Origin: Dichomitus squalens LYAD-421 SS1
Lineage: Eukaryota > Basidiomycota > Agaricomycetes > Polyporales > Polyporaceae
Assembly: GCF_000275845.1 (NCBI RefSeq)
Contig: NW_006766883.1
Span: 1,821,163-1,885,162, forward strand
DNA: 64,000 nucleotides
Direction: 5' to 3'
The position numbers and the translations under genes were made by a program. Each line of letters opens with the position of its first letter. The stretch's first letter is position 1. The notes under the pieces were generated by a model. That model did not search any database, was not told the origin of the DNA, and saw nothing but the letters and a program-made list of their open reading frames with translations. Shown piece by piece: positions 10,416 through 22,811 of the stretch.

Positions 10416-11251
10416 ATGGACAAAGCCGATCTTGAGACATACCAAGTGCAGCTCTCGCAAGTCGAGCTCGCCCTCTCCGCAGATCCCGACAACAGCGAAC
10501 TCATCTCCCTCCGCTCAGAGCTCAAGGAGCTCATCGAGCTCACGCAGGCCGCGCTCGCCCAGCACGAAGCCACCGCCTCCTCGTCTAAACCCTCCGAAGC
10601 GTCGAAGAAGGCCCATGCCGCTGCCGCTGCCGCCGCTTCGGGCGCGTCCTCGTCGAAAGCGTGGGCAGCGGGGGACGAGTGCCTCGCGAAGTACTCAGGG
10701 GACGGCCAGTGGTACCCCGCGCGCATCGCGTCGGTGGGCGGGTCCGCGGACAATAGGCAGTACTCGGTCGTGTTCAAGGTGTACAACAACACGGAGCTCG
10801 TGAGCGCGAGCCAGATCAAGCCCCTGCCCGGGAACTACACCGCGAGCGCGTCGATGGGCGCCGCGAGCGCGGGGAGCAAGCGGAAGCTGGCGAAGGTCGA
10901 GGACGAGGAGAAGGAGAAGAAGAAGAAGAAGAACGAGAAGAAGCTGGAGGTGCGCGCGGCGAAAGCGAAGGAGCAGCAGGAGAAGCAGATGTCCTGGCAA
11001 AAGTTTGCGAAGAAGTCGGAGAAGAAGGGCATCCACATAGCGGGCGTTGCGGGGAGCAGCATCTTCAAGACACCAGATAACCCCCTCGGGAGAGGTATGT
11101 GCATGCCGCCTTCGTGGTTCGCATAATAGGCTGCTACTTATTACTTGCGTCGGTGCATTCAGTTGGAGTTACAGGCAGTGGGAAGGGAATGACGGGGGTC
11201 GCACCTCGAATCAAACACAAGTTCGAGGTGGTTGACGACCCAAATGCATGA
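10416..11251 (+). CDS. survival-of-motor-neuron-related splicing factor 30 (SPF30/SMNDC1-like), Tudor domain
   Basis: There are two exons (10416-11094, 11163-11251) encoding 255 residues. An N-terminal helical region (ETYQVQLSQVELALSADPDN) is followed by an Ala/Ser linker. A Tudor domain sits at roughly residues 85-140, with WAAGDECLAKYSGDGQWYPA and YSVVFKVYNNTE. A Lys/Glu-rich helix and SWQKFAKKSEKKG complete the family layout. A short second exon encodes VGVTGSGKGMT and HKFEVVDD. SPF30 binds spliceosomal snRNP proteins through its Tudor domain and helps the tri-snRNP join the spliceosome in the nucleus. The domain order matches human SMNDC1 well. The start ATG is the first in frame, next to a pyrimidine-rich leader. 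Confidence 0.9.
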
Positions 11252-13577
11252 ACACTTAGACCATCGGTGCGTAACACGCATTCTGATCATGCTCATCTGC
11301 TAATGTAAGCCGCAGATTGTACTGTATATGCTGCTTTGTTGTGCGCACTAGCTCCCTCATTTAACCCCTCATGCCTAGCGTCCAGATTGGCCAAGATGGG
11401 CGACCGGTCGACACGGAAGATTTCGACGATGGCAAGATGAGGTGGAGCGCACCAACATTAAGCTACGGAAAACACCTTCATATTCGCTCTGCGTGCAACG
11501 TGTCTCATGGAACTTCGGTTTGGTTCCCTAAGCGCAGATATAGCCTCCATCTACATGGACACTCGATGTTATGGGACCCTGCGTCATTGTGTGACGCGTT
11601 CGTGCGTATGAAGCATTCCCATCTCCTCTAGGCCCGTTCTGACGCCAAGTGCTCGCGTGCCTTTGTCGAGTATAACACACGCGCTTCTGCTAGAATATGG
11701 GTTGAAGCACGCGGAGCGTCCGAAACTGAAATTGTCCGCGCTCCCGTACGGACATGCTCCTGCGCGTTCTGTGTGGCCTCTACACACATGTTCAATACTA
11801 TTGGTCCGGTTGCGAGGGCACTCCAAGTACGCGCGATCTGCTCCCGGGAGGATTGCGCTTGATGATAATTCGAGTGGCTGCTACTGTCTCTTGCGTGGAC
11901 GCTACACATCTCGAGAAATACTCCGGCATAAGGTACGTTGGCCTTGCCGTTGCGAATTGGGCACCATGGTTGAAATCAAGGGGCATTATGGATCGACACA
12001 CAAGCACACCGCTTTGGCTGGGCGCACCTGCTTCCTGGTTGTGGCCTCTGCGAGGATCATTTCGTAGATGCCCCCGTTGGTGTCTGATAGTTTGTGCACC
12101 ATTGCGTCAGACCAATTGCATGAACTCCGCCCTGCTTCCCTGCTTTGTAGTATAGGGAGCCTATCAGGTGTCTCCGCCGTGATACGAATCCCGCGATGCC
12201 TCGTCACCAACACTGCATGGGTCCCAAAACGGCCTGGGATACTTGTCTGAATTCTAGCGTGGGTACGGATCAATTGCCTCAATACCGTAGTATGACGCAC
12301 AACCAGCAGGTGGTGAGAGCAAACGATATGTTGTGGTTACATGTCTCGGGCCGGTCTATCATGGACCAACAGCCCTTCATCGATCTCGGCCCCCGCTGGG
12401 GTGCGGGCCGATCTAGAGATGCTGTTCGGTTGCAGAAATGCCGTGGCGGGTGGCAGGATCTGATCCATGTCACAAATCTGGGAGGACTTCTCAAGCATGG
12501 CTCTCGATCTGCGGACTATGAACCCGGCAGGGGGGTGAGATCCGGTGTGTTCTCGTTCCCGCTCTTGAGAAAAGCGGCGCCAGATTCTGGAATCTTCACG
12601 ATCTGCTGAGCTCTGGGGCTCGGGATAGGCTCCCGGCCTGACGATCCTTGTCAAGCACATTAATGTGCCCCCCGTCCTGGTCACCTTCAGTTCTCATCTC
12701 TTCACGACAACGACTCCCTACCCGTGGCTACGCGCCAGCGTCACCATATCCGTACGGCGTCCTTCCAGTGGCCTGGTCATTCAACTCCTTCCATTGGGTT
12801 CATTGCGCCTCTGTTTTCAAAGTCCGCTCGACCTATCCCCCAATCGCCCGCTCCGGGATGTCCGAACCATACGTCAGTTCAATCTCACAGACGACGGGGA
12901 TACCGAGCGGAGCTCTTTTGTTACATCGCCAACCCCGGTCCCAATGTACAAGTCCCTTGGGCTTGATTGGGACTAAAACGTGCAAGATGCCGCTCGCTGG
13001 CGAGAGCGCGACAGTCCATGCGACGAAATCGAGTAAATTGATGCATTCTCAGGCAGGTACATTCCCGACTTCACTTGTCGCTGCCGTGTGGCCGTTCATA
13101 GTCTCCCCTGTTGCGGTCCACCAGGCACTGGGACCTCTCTACCTGCAACGTCACTCCCCGCTCGCAGGCGCAATGCACCCGGCAGTTGCCTGACAGGCTC
13201 ATAATAGTGACACTAGGACTACCCATAGCGGTCATTGACACTACAGTGTTCGTTGCAGGCTCCAGGGTTCATATATGCGCATTCGACAGTGCTCGGGCAA
13301 TATACCTCCACTCGTCGGTCCGCGAGCACTCCGCGGGGCTATGAGACTTTTCTTCGTTATCGAGGTGTGGTCCGCATGTCGATCGTCGCCACCAAATTCC
13401 GAGCAGAATGCCAGAAGATAGAGAGGCTTTCCTCGCTTTGGCACCGCATTGCACCGAACAGTAACAATCAATCCAGTACCTACACGACAGAAACGCTAAG
13501 ATACAACATTGTGTATGGTAAGGTTACATGACATGCTCTTGGACGTTCTAGGCCCTAACTCCGCCGTATCTCCGTAG
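11252..13577. other. intergenic region without a recognisable gene
   Basis: About 2.3 kb lies between two genes that converge on it (SPF30 and RIO2). It contains several open frames of 80-180 codons on both strands, but none shows a domain, a signal peptide with a supporting intron pattern, or similarity to other parts of the window. I see no repeat or RNA gene here. Old degenerate sequence is possible. Confidence 0.55.
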
Positions 13578-15769
<2,192 letters not shown>

Positions 15770-16253
15770 GGTGGAGGCACTACGAAAGAGGGCTCCGATT
15801 GGGGACTAGTGCAAAAAGTGACAAGATGCTATGGCACGGTCTGCCCTCCTCTAACGTGCCTATAACAACAGTTTAAATCACTGATATTAGTACATCTAGC
15901 CATTCAGTGGTATCCCGAGGTAAAGTAGAACTGACCTGTGGAGGTTATAGAGAAGCTGTGAAGGATCATGTGACTGAAAACCTTTCGTTCATGACTAAGC
16001 GCTTACCTGCTTCCAACCCCATGCTCCACTAATAGCGCTGCAACTTGCGACGACGCTTAGTAGTCGCCTTAGCTGTCCTTAGTTGACAATCGCTCTCCAA
16101 GGAGCGAGAGAGCTCGGAATACAGAGACCCGGTTATAAGACAGCATCGTAGCGTTGGCCCGAGTCTCCCGCAGTTCGGACGCGGCCGGCGGACACTCTCG
16201 TCGCACTCAAGCCTTCCTTTGACAGTTGAACTTCCGATTGAGCGACCTGACGC
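15770..16253. other. divergent intergenic region RIO2/NAA40
   Basis: This stretch of 484 bases lies between the start codons of RIO2 (minus) and NAA40 (plus), so it should contain both promoters. I see no gene and no clear TATA box. Confidence 0.5.
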
Positions 16254-17219
16254 ATGGCGATTTCGAGTTCCAGACGTGTAAAGGCTGCCAACAAAGTATG
16301 TCCACAAGTACGCCCATGTTGCGCCAGCTCACCATATGACAGGCGTCTCCCGAAAAGATCGCCTCTGTGGCTGGTTTAACAGGAAAGGTGACCCTCGGGA
16401 CCAACGAGTAAGTGGTACAATCCGTCCCCGCACTGAAACTACTCAGTACCGTGCAGGTTCACAGTACGCGTCGACCATGGTTCCACCTTAGCTTCCGACG
16501 ATACCATCCGGGACGCTATCTGGGCTCTGTGGGAGGCAAATATGAGAGAAATGTGCGTTACTGTGCCTGTGTATCAATGCTTAGCTGATGCTATGGCCAC
16601 TTCTACAGGACGGTACCGTCCTCGTTTGGCTGGAACCCCACTGAAAAGAAGAAGGAGCTTTTCCACCGCCATTCTAGACATATCCTTTTGTTACGTGAAG
16701 ATGCCAACCCGCAGGCGGGAGAGAAGGATCCAGAGATAATTGCATTTGCGCACTTCCGTTTTGAACATGAAGATGATGAAGATCTGCTCTACTGGTAAGG
16801 GGTCATCATGTCCTGGAAAGGGAAGAGTTCATCACAGCTGTGGGTTAGCTATGAGCTACAAGTCGCGGATGCCTTCAGACGTCGTGGTATTGGTCGCTTC
16901 ATAGTGGAGAAACTGGCCATGATTGGGAAGCATTGGCGCATGCAGAAGATCATGTTGACTGTCCTAAAAGGTACAATCTCCGTGACACCTCCAGTATGGC
17001 GTATTGAACTTTGCCGCAGAGAACGAATCAGCCCGTCATATGTATGCCAAGCTAGGGTCAGTGAGCTTATTTTTGTGCTTTTCCACTCTCTGACATCATA
17101 GTAGGTTCATCCTAGATCCTTGTTCTCCGGACGACGAATGCGAGCTCGAAGGTCAGGAGAACACCACAGAGGAAGACAGGCCTCATATAGATTATGAGAT
17201 ATTATCAAAGGATTTGTAG
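16254..17219 (+). CDS. NAA40: N-alpha-acetyltransferase 40 (NatD, histone H4/H2A N-terminal acetyltransferase)
   Basis: There are seven exons (16254-16295, 16343-16407, 16457-16552, 16609-16794, 16849-16970, 17020-17056, 17105-17219) encoding 220 residues. The GNAT core is clear: FAHFRFEHEDDEDLLYCYEL, then QVADAFRRRGIGRFIVEKL (the acetyl-CoA binding R/Q-x-x-G-x-G/A loop), KIMLTVLKENESARHMYAKLGF. This corresponds closely to human NAA40. NatD acetylates the N-terminal serine of histones H4 and H2A. The fifth exon was chosen to start at CTATGAG because that restores the LYCYEL block. The 37-base sixth exon is short but keeps the frame. The C-terminal tail is acidic. The upstream neighbour RIO2 is divergent. 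Confidence 0.88.
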
Positions 17220-17435
17220 CATATTTTTAATGGAGCATCTATACCCTATGCATATCTTATGGTAGCCATCAAGTTTTCTGAGTCGTCTCAACTTCGATGC
17301 CTATGTAAGTACGTGCAGACGTGGATGAGTACAGCCATATTTGGGAACCCTAACCCATACCAAGAGGGAGATGGGCGCCCAAAGTGAACGCTTGCGTTGG
17401 GGGAGACCGACTACTTGCTACCACACCTTTCATTC

Positions 17436-17899
17436 ATGCCTTCACCGTCGTCACTACGAACGCTGCAACGGCGGATCTGCTCATCCCGCAACCTGCCTGG
17501 CTGCCGACGGTACGCGTCACACGGGCATGGCCCCCAATACAACGAGCCTACTGGCTACCTCTTTGCTGAGAAGGTACATTTAGTTGACCGTGCTCGTTTC
17601 GCCTCCCCTCTCACCTCTTGTTTCATTTGTCCTCCATGAAACACGACACATAGCCACTACCAGCTGGACAGAAGCGCAAGAAGGAGGCTTGGGAGAACGT
17701 TTGGTATCTAGGCATGTATGGCACAATGGGTTTGGCGGCGGTGTTGCTCTACTACAAACCCGATACCAGGTGCGTTGCGCTATAGGACATCCACCCACGT
17801 CGTATATTAACATTCGCTTCCCTATGCAGCATCCAGGCCTGGGCATTGCAGGAAGCCAAGGCTCGCATGGAGGCACGTGGCGAGAAGCCCGAACACTAG
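17436..17899 (+). CDS. NADH:ubiquinone oxidoreductase ESSS subunit (NDUFB11-like, complex I)
   Basis: There are three exons (17436-17573, 17654-17769, 17830-17899) encoding 107 residues. The N-terminus is rich in Arg, Ser and Leu (SLRTLQRRICSSRNL), typical of mitochondrial import. The conserved part reads NEPTGYLFAEK, then KRKKEAWENVWYLGMYGT, a single membrane helix (MGLAAVLLYY) and KPDTSIQAWALQEAKARME. This is the ESSS/NDUFB11 family, an accessory subunit of the complex I membrane arm. Its size matches the family. The 3' end faces that of the glycine cleavage H gene about 280 bases away. Confidence 0.85.
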
Positions 17900-18175
17900 A
17901 CCTATCCTGTTGCTGTCGTTCGTTGCATCGGCGCCGATTGCAATCCATCCAACTTGCTCTTGAGAATTGTACGAATATGAAACACGTTCAAGGAGGGATA
18001 GCATGCATGATCATTCGTTCATTATCTGCGTTGAAGCACGCGTCCTAAGGTGGTCTAGTATCACTACGCAAATCTTCCCTCGACCTAGCCCACTGCCTGG
18101 CAGCGTTGAGGCTGCGAGACCCAAGCCACTACTGCCCGCCTCATTATTTATGAAAGTCAATGGATGGCCGTCTCT

Positions 18176-18954
18176 TCAGTGATCCGACTCGCAATGTTTC
18201 TTGTACTCCTCTTCCGTCATCAGCTTCTCCAGCTGTTTTAAGCGTCAATACCAAATACCTCAATCACAGAGTCTGAATCAGCACGCACCTCAGAGGGATT
18301 CGATAGCTTGACTTTGCACAGCCAGCCTAAGAGCATGTTTATTACAACCAGGCACAGGCCATGGAGAAGACACGGCACGTACCCTTCTCCTCAGGGGACT
18401 TGTTCAGCAGCCCAGGCTGGTCATTGAGGGTGGCATTGACTTCCTGGACCGTTCCGGATACTGGCGCGAACTGCGTCATTCGTATAAGCACGTAGTGCCC
18501 CAAGCGATGATGATGAATTGGGCTCACAATATCCGAGGCCGCCTTCACGCTCTCCACCGCACCAATTTGATCTGCGCGAGTTCGCAGTTCGGCGACAAGA
18601 CGAGCACAATTCATGTATGACACGTACCACCTTGGGAGATCTCAGAACCCTCTTGTGGGAGCTCAACATACACGACGTCTCCGAGACTTGACTGGGCATA
18701 ATCCGTGATGGACACGGTACCGATTTGGGTCTGGTCATCATAGACAACCGCCTCATGGTCTTCAGTGTACTTCTTCGCTATGCGCACGTCAGCAAGCTCG
18801 CCCGAGCCTACAAGGAGCGGTGTGAACTGAACTCACTGATGAGCGTGCGGACGAACGTCGTCGGGCGACCGAGGCGCGCAGCAGAGGTCGCCGTGCGCAC
18901 CGCGCGCAGAGCGTACGAACCGGAACGCGAAGCTTGACGAACAGCAGAGAACAT
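18176..18954 (-). CDS. glycine cleavage system H protein, mitochondrial
   Basis: The gene starts at ATG 18954 and stops at 18176-18178, with about six short exons. The N-terminus ([20 protein letters not shown]) is a typical mitochondrial presequence. The mature part carries [30 protein letters not shown], the lipoyl-lysine motif [12 protein letters not shown], then [20 protein letters not shown] and [11 protein letters not shown]. The lysine in ESVKAASD is the attachment site for lipoic acid, which shuttles the aminomethyl group between the P, T and L proteins. Splice junctions were set so that DI-FAPVSG is continuous. The gene lies 410 bases downstream of mitochondrial EF-Tu on the same strand. 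The family is mitochondrial in all eukaryotes. Confidence 0.93.
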
Positions 18955-19364
18955 TATGCGATGTCTTGTTAGGACAACTTTCTAGCCAAGACGCGAGCAC
19001 GGAGAGAAGGAAGAGAGGTGGCGAAGCGAGGGGGGAGACGGAACTCCGTTCAAAAAGTCTCGGTCCACGACTCGCGCTTCCCTCATATGGTTGCGCCGTT
19101 ACGTCAAGGCATTTCGTCTCGCCGTCGCCGTACCGTTCAGACTGCATACGTAGTTTCATCCATATGAGTATATGAGATTGCGCTAGCATCTATGTGAGCA
19201 TTGTGAGGGACATGGGTGGCTAAGGTACAGTGGCTACGGTGAGGGGCGAGTGTGCGAGCTCGAGGTCTCCTTTTGCGATGAGTGGGGAGCAAGATATTAC
19301 AAGCACATGCATTAACGACGGAAGTATATATGACGGTGATGACGCAAAGGATCCTCTGATCCGC
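18955..19364. other. intergenic region TUF1/GCSH
   Basis: This stretch of 410 bases lies between the TUF1 stop and the H-protein start, both on the minus strand. It should hold the TUF1 3' UTR and the H-protein promoter. I see no gene. Confidence 0.5.
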
Positions 19365-21187
19365 TCATGCATACTCAAGAATTTTGGTGATGATACCCGT
19401 GCCAATGGTCTTGCCACCCTCACGAAGCGTGAAACTGAGTCGTATTAGCTCCATCATTATATCCCGGAATAGGGGAAGTGACTTACCGAGAACCAACCTC
19501 ACCCGCTACGTCATGGTGCAGTGTGCAAACCATCTCCACGTTGTCACCGGGCATAACCATCTTCTCCTCAGCATCAGCGGTGTCCTCTGGCCACGACAAC
19601 CGCGTGCTGATATCCGCAGTGCGGATGAAGAGCTGAGGCGTGTAGTTGGCCATGAAGGGCGTGTAACGGCCACCCTCGTCCTTCGTGAGGACGTAAATTT
19701 GAGCCTGAAACTTCTTCACCGCCTTTATCGAGCCGGGCGCAACGATGACGTGACCGCGCTTGATCTGCTCACGCTTGATACCGCGGAGCAAAGCACCCAT
19801 GTTGTCGCCAGCCTCACCACGATCAAGCTCCTTGTGGAATGCCTCTAATGCAATTCAGTTAGACATGGTACAGCAGGGGAAGCGGGCGTCTGACGCACCA
19901 ATCCCGGTGAGGACCGACTTGATCTTTGTGCCGAAGCCCAGGATCTCGACTTCATCACCCTTGTTGATGACACCACGCTCCACCTATTCTCACGGTGAGC
20001 AATGACGCTGAGACCCCATTGCGAAAGGACACTTACACGGCCAGTAGCAACGGTACCACGACCAGAGATGGAGAAGACGTCCTCAACAGGGAGCAGGAAG
20101 GGCTTTTCGAGGTCACCTAAAACATACTCAGTAAATCTTCGTCAAAACAAACGAGCTTACGTACGAGGAGGAATCTCAAGCCACTCGTCACAAGCCTTGA
20201 TAAGCTCGTTGATCTTGTCAGCACCAATGGCAGGGTCGCGACCCTCAAGAGCGGCAAGGGCAGAACCCAGGATGATGGGGGTGTTCTCGCCGTCGAAGTT
20301 GTACGTCGAGAGAAGGTCTCGCATCTCCATGTCGACGAGCTCAAGCATCTCCTTGTCGGCGATCATGTCGACCTTGTTAATGAAGACGACGAGTTTCTTG
20401 ATGCCAACCTGGCGAGCGAGCAGCAGGTGCTCACGAGTTTGAGGCATCTGACCGTCGGTCGCTGACACGACAATGATAGCGCCATCCATCTGCGCGGCAC
20501 CAGTAATCATGTTCTTGATGTCTGCGGGGAGTTAGACGAGGCAAGAAGGTTACACGTCAAAACGGGAGACTCACAATCAGCGTGACCGGGACAGTCAATG
20601 TGGCCGTAGTGACGGGTATCACTCTCATACTCAACATGCGCAGAGTTGATGGTGATACCGCGGGCCTTCTCCTCAGGTGCCTTGTCGATTTGGGAATAGT
20701 CGGTGAAGCTCGCGGCACCCTTCTCCGAAAGGACCTTAGTGATAGCGGCGGTCAGTGTGGTCTTGCCATGGTCAACGTGGCCTGTATGAAGATGAGATGT
20801 AGTTGACTTGAACTCATATAGATGCTCCTTAGCTACGTACCGATAGTACCAATGTTCAAATGGGGCTTCGCACGCGAGAACTTGGACGAGGCAGGCTCAG
20901 CGTACCCGCGAGCAAAGACTGAATAGGGTTATAACAGTCAGATCACACCAAGTCTCTACAAGATTCGAATGATAAAATCACCCAGGCTTCGCCCAACTGG
21001 CCTGCAGAGTGACGAGGCTGCGGGGGCAGGGGACCTGACCGAACCCCTCGCACAGCTGTACAGGGATTGCGTCGCTGTCACATGTCAATAAGAGCCGTAC
21101 GAGTATATCGATAGCCAGATACACACCACGCGAGCTGTAGAGACGGCGGGCGATGACCCTGGTAGCGGGGAGCTGCGCCTTGAACAT
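19365..21187 (-). CDS. TUF1: mitochondrial translation elongation factor Tu
   Basis: ATG 21187 begins an Arg-rich presequence ([20 protein letters not shown]). After a first intron of about 208 bases (20919-21126, long for this window) comes [19 protein letters not shown] with the G1 P-loop. The switch-region RGITI, the G3 motif DCPGH and the G4 motif NKVD follow. Domain 2 carries [21 protein letters not shown] and domain 3 includes GGRYTPF, FIRTADI and [10 protein letters not shown]. The protein ends in [14 protein letters not shown]. It delivers aminoacyl-tRNA to mitochondrial ribosomes using GTP. It is bacterial-type EF-Tu, not cytosolic EF1A. Other exons cannot be excluded inside the long first intron. 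The gene is divergent with PEX14 (255 bases between start codons). Confidence 0.95.
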
Positions 21188-21442
21188 GACGAGGACGAGT
21201 GGAGGGATGCAAGTAGCACAGACGTGACTGACGCCGCGGTGCTAGCGCACACCTCCCAAAATTCTTGGCCGGTCGCTTCCTCGGAGCACCGGCACGGCTC
21301 CCTCCGCAACAGGCGCCCAAAGTGCCACAATCCCGCTGGTCTCGGTCTCGGACTGTACGGTTGCCGGCGCGCATGAACACCCAGCCTCACCTTGGTCTGT
21401 ATACTGTAACCTACTCCGTCTGGTTCCTTGGTCTCCTCAGCC
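21188..21442. promoter_or_regulatory. divergent promoter region TUF1/PEX14
   Basis: Only 255 bases separate the start codons of TUF1 (minus) and PEX14 (plus), so the two genes probably share one bidirectional promoter. The stretch is GC-rich and shows no clear TATA box. Confidence 0.5.
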
Positions 21443-22562
21443 ATGGCGACACCAGATAGACAAGAGCTCATACGCAACGCGGTCTCGTTCCTCGTCGATC
21501 CAAAGGTGACTAATCTGCATGCTCAGTCTCGCGGTCCTGGCTGAACATAGTCACTAGGCTCAGGCCGCTCCCCTCGCTCAACGCGTCCAGTTTCTAGAAG
21601 CCAAAGGGTTGACTGGACCCGAGATAGAGGAAGCTATGAGGCAGGCTGCAGCAAACCATACAGCACCACAAGCGTATGGCCCAAGTGCGTATAGTCCCAC
21701 CTACGGACCTATGCCCTATAATGCCATTCAACCGCTACCACCTCAATGGGACTGGAGAGATTACTTTGTGAGTCTGCTCCATATTTTGGTAGTATCCGCC
21801 CTAATATAATGCCGTCAGATCACGGCTGTTGTATCTGGTACAATTGCATACGGTGCAGCGGCGCTATTCCGAGTGAGCCTCATCCGTTACATAATGCTTT
21901 CTTGTAGTGACATCCACATCGCAGAAATACGTCTCCCCACATCTCAAACCTCCTTCAGCAACCGCATATGAACAGGACAAGGACGCAATGACTGCGCAGT
22001 TCGACGCCGCAGAGGCCCTGCTGAAGGAGATTCAGGCCGAAACGACCGCCGTCCGTGCTGCTGTGGAGGAGCAGAACGAGAAAGTTGCCAAGGTCACAAA
22101 AGAAGTGGACAGCGTGGTTAAAGACATGCGAGACGGCGAGGCTAGGACAAGAGACGAGATGCGCGAAATCCGTGAAGAAGTGAACAATGTGCGCGAAATG
22201 CTGCCTAAGGTGAGTTTCCGGATTTACACTCCCTTGTGCGCGTTCAATGACACACATTCTTGCAGATGATTGAAAAGAACAAGGAGAGCCACAATCAATC
22301 CCTCGCGGAGCTGCAGCAAGAGCTCAAGTCTCTGAAGGCACTTCTCCTCAGTCGGGGACCAGGGATATCCACAGGTCCATCAACACCCATCCTTCCCGGA
22401 AAACCCTCTATACCTGCATGGCAACTAGCTGGTGGCCTGGCGAGCCAGGTCTCAACACCGTCTACCCCACCGCCATCTGTGATATCACCCAGTAGTCCTG
22501 CGCCTCCTGCCATCAATGGAAAGGGTAAGGATGTCGCTGTCGCAGACTCTGAGTCCCCTTGA
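21443..22562 (+). CDS. PEX14: peroxisomal membrane docking protein peroxin 14
   Basis: There are five exons (21443-21505, 21558-21767, 21819-21872, 21925-22209, 22266-22562) encoding 302 residues. The N-terminal PEX5-binding domain is recognisable: ELIRNAVSFLVDPK, then APLAQRVQFLEAKGLTGPEIEEAM. A short membrane-type segment (ITAVVSGTIAYGAAALF) follows. A long coiled coil (AEALLKEIQAETTAVRAAVEEQ...) and a Pro/Ser-rich tail complete the usual PEX14 order. PEX14 docks the PTS1/PTS2 receptor complexes at the peroxisome membrane. Phase-0 introns join the blocks without gaps. It shares a short bidirectional promoter region with TUF1. Confidence 0.9.
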
Positions 22563-22811
22563 TGTGTATACTACTTGTATTGTATCGACGCGCATATGCT
22601 TCGTATACACTTGGATTCCACTACATATGTCCAGGTATTGCGCGAAGTTGCCAATCGACTGTAAGCGCTTATGACGGCACGAGCGGCTGCAAGCTTCCGG
22701 ACCAGGGCTCTCCATGACATGTATCTTACTCTATGTCCTAAACCTCGCTCCTTCCTGGGACGTCGTCGACGCTTCTGACTTGCCTTTCATCCATATTCTC
22801 TGTCTAGTGCG

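Noticed and set aside
12648..13193. 181-codon plus-strand frame
   Set aside because: Low-information composition, no domain and overlapping frames on all registers.
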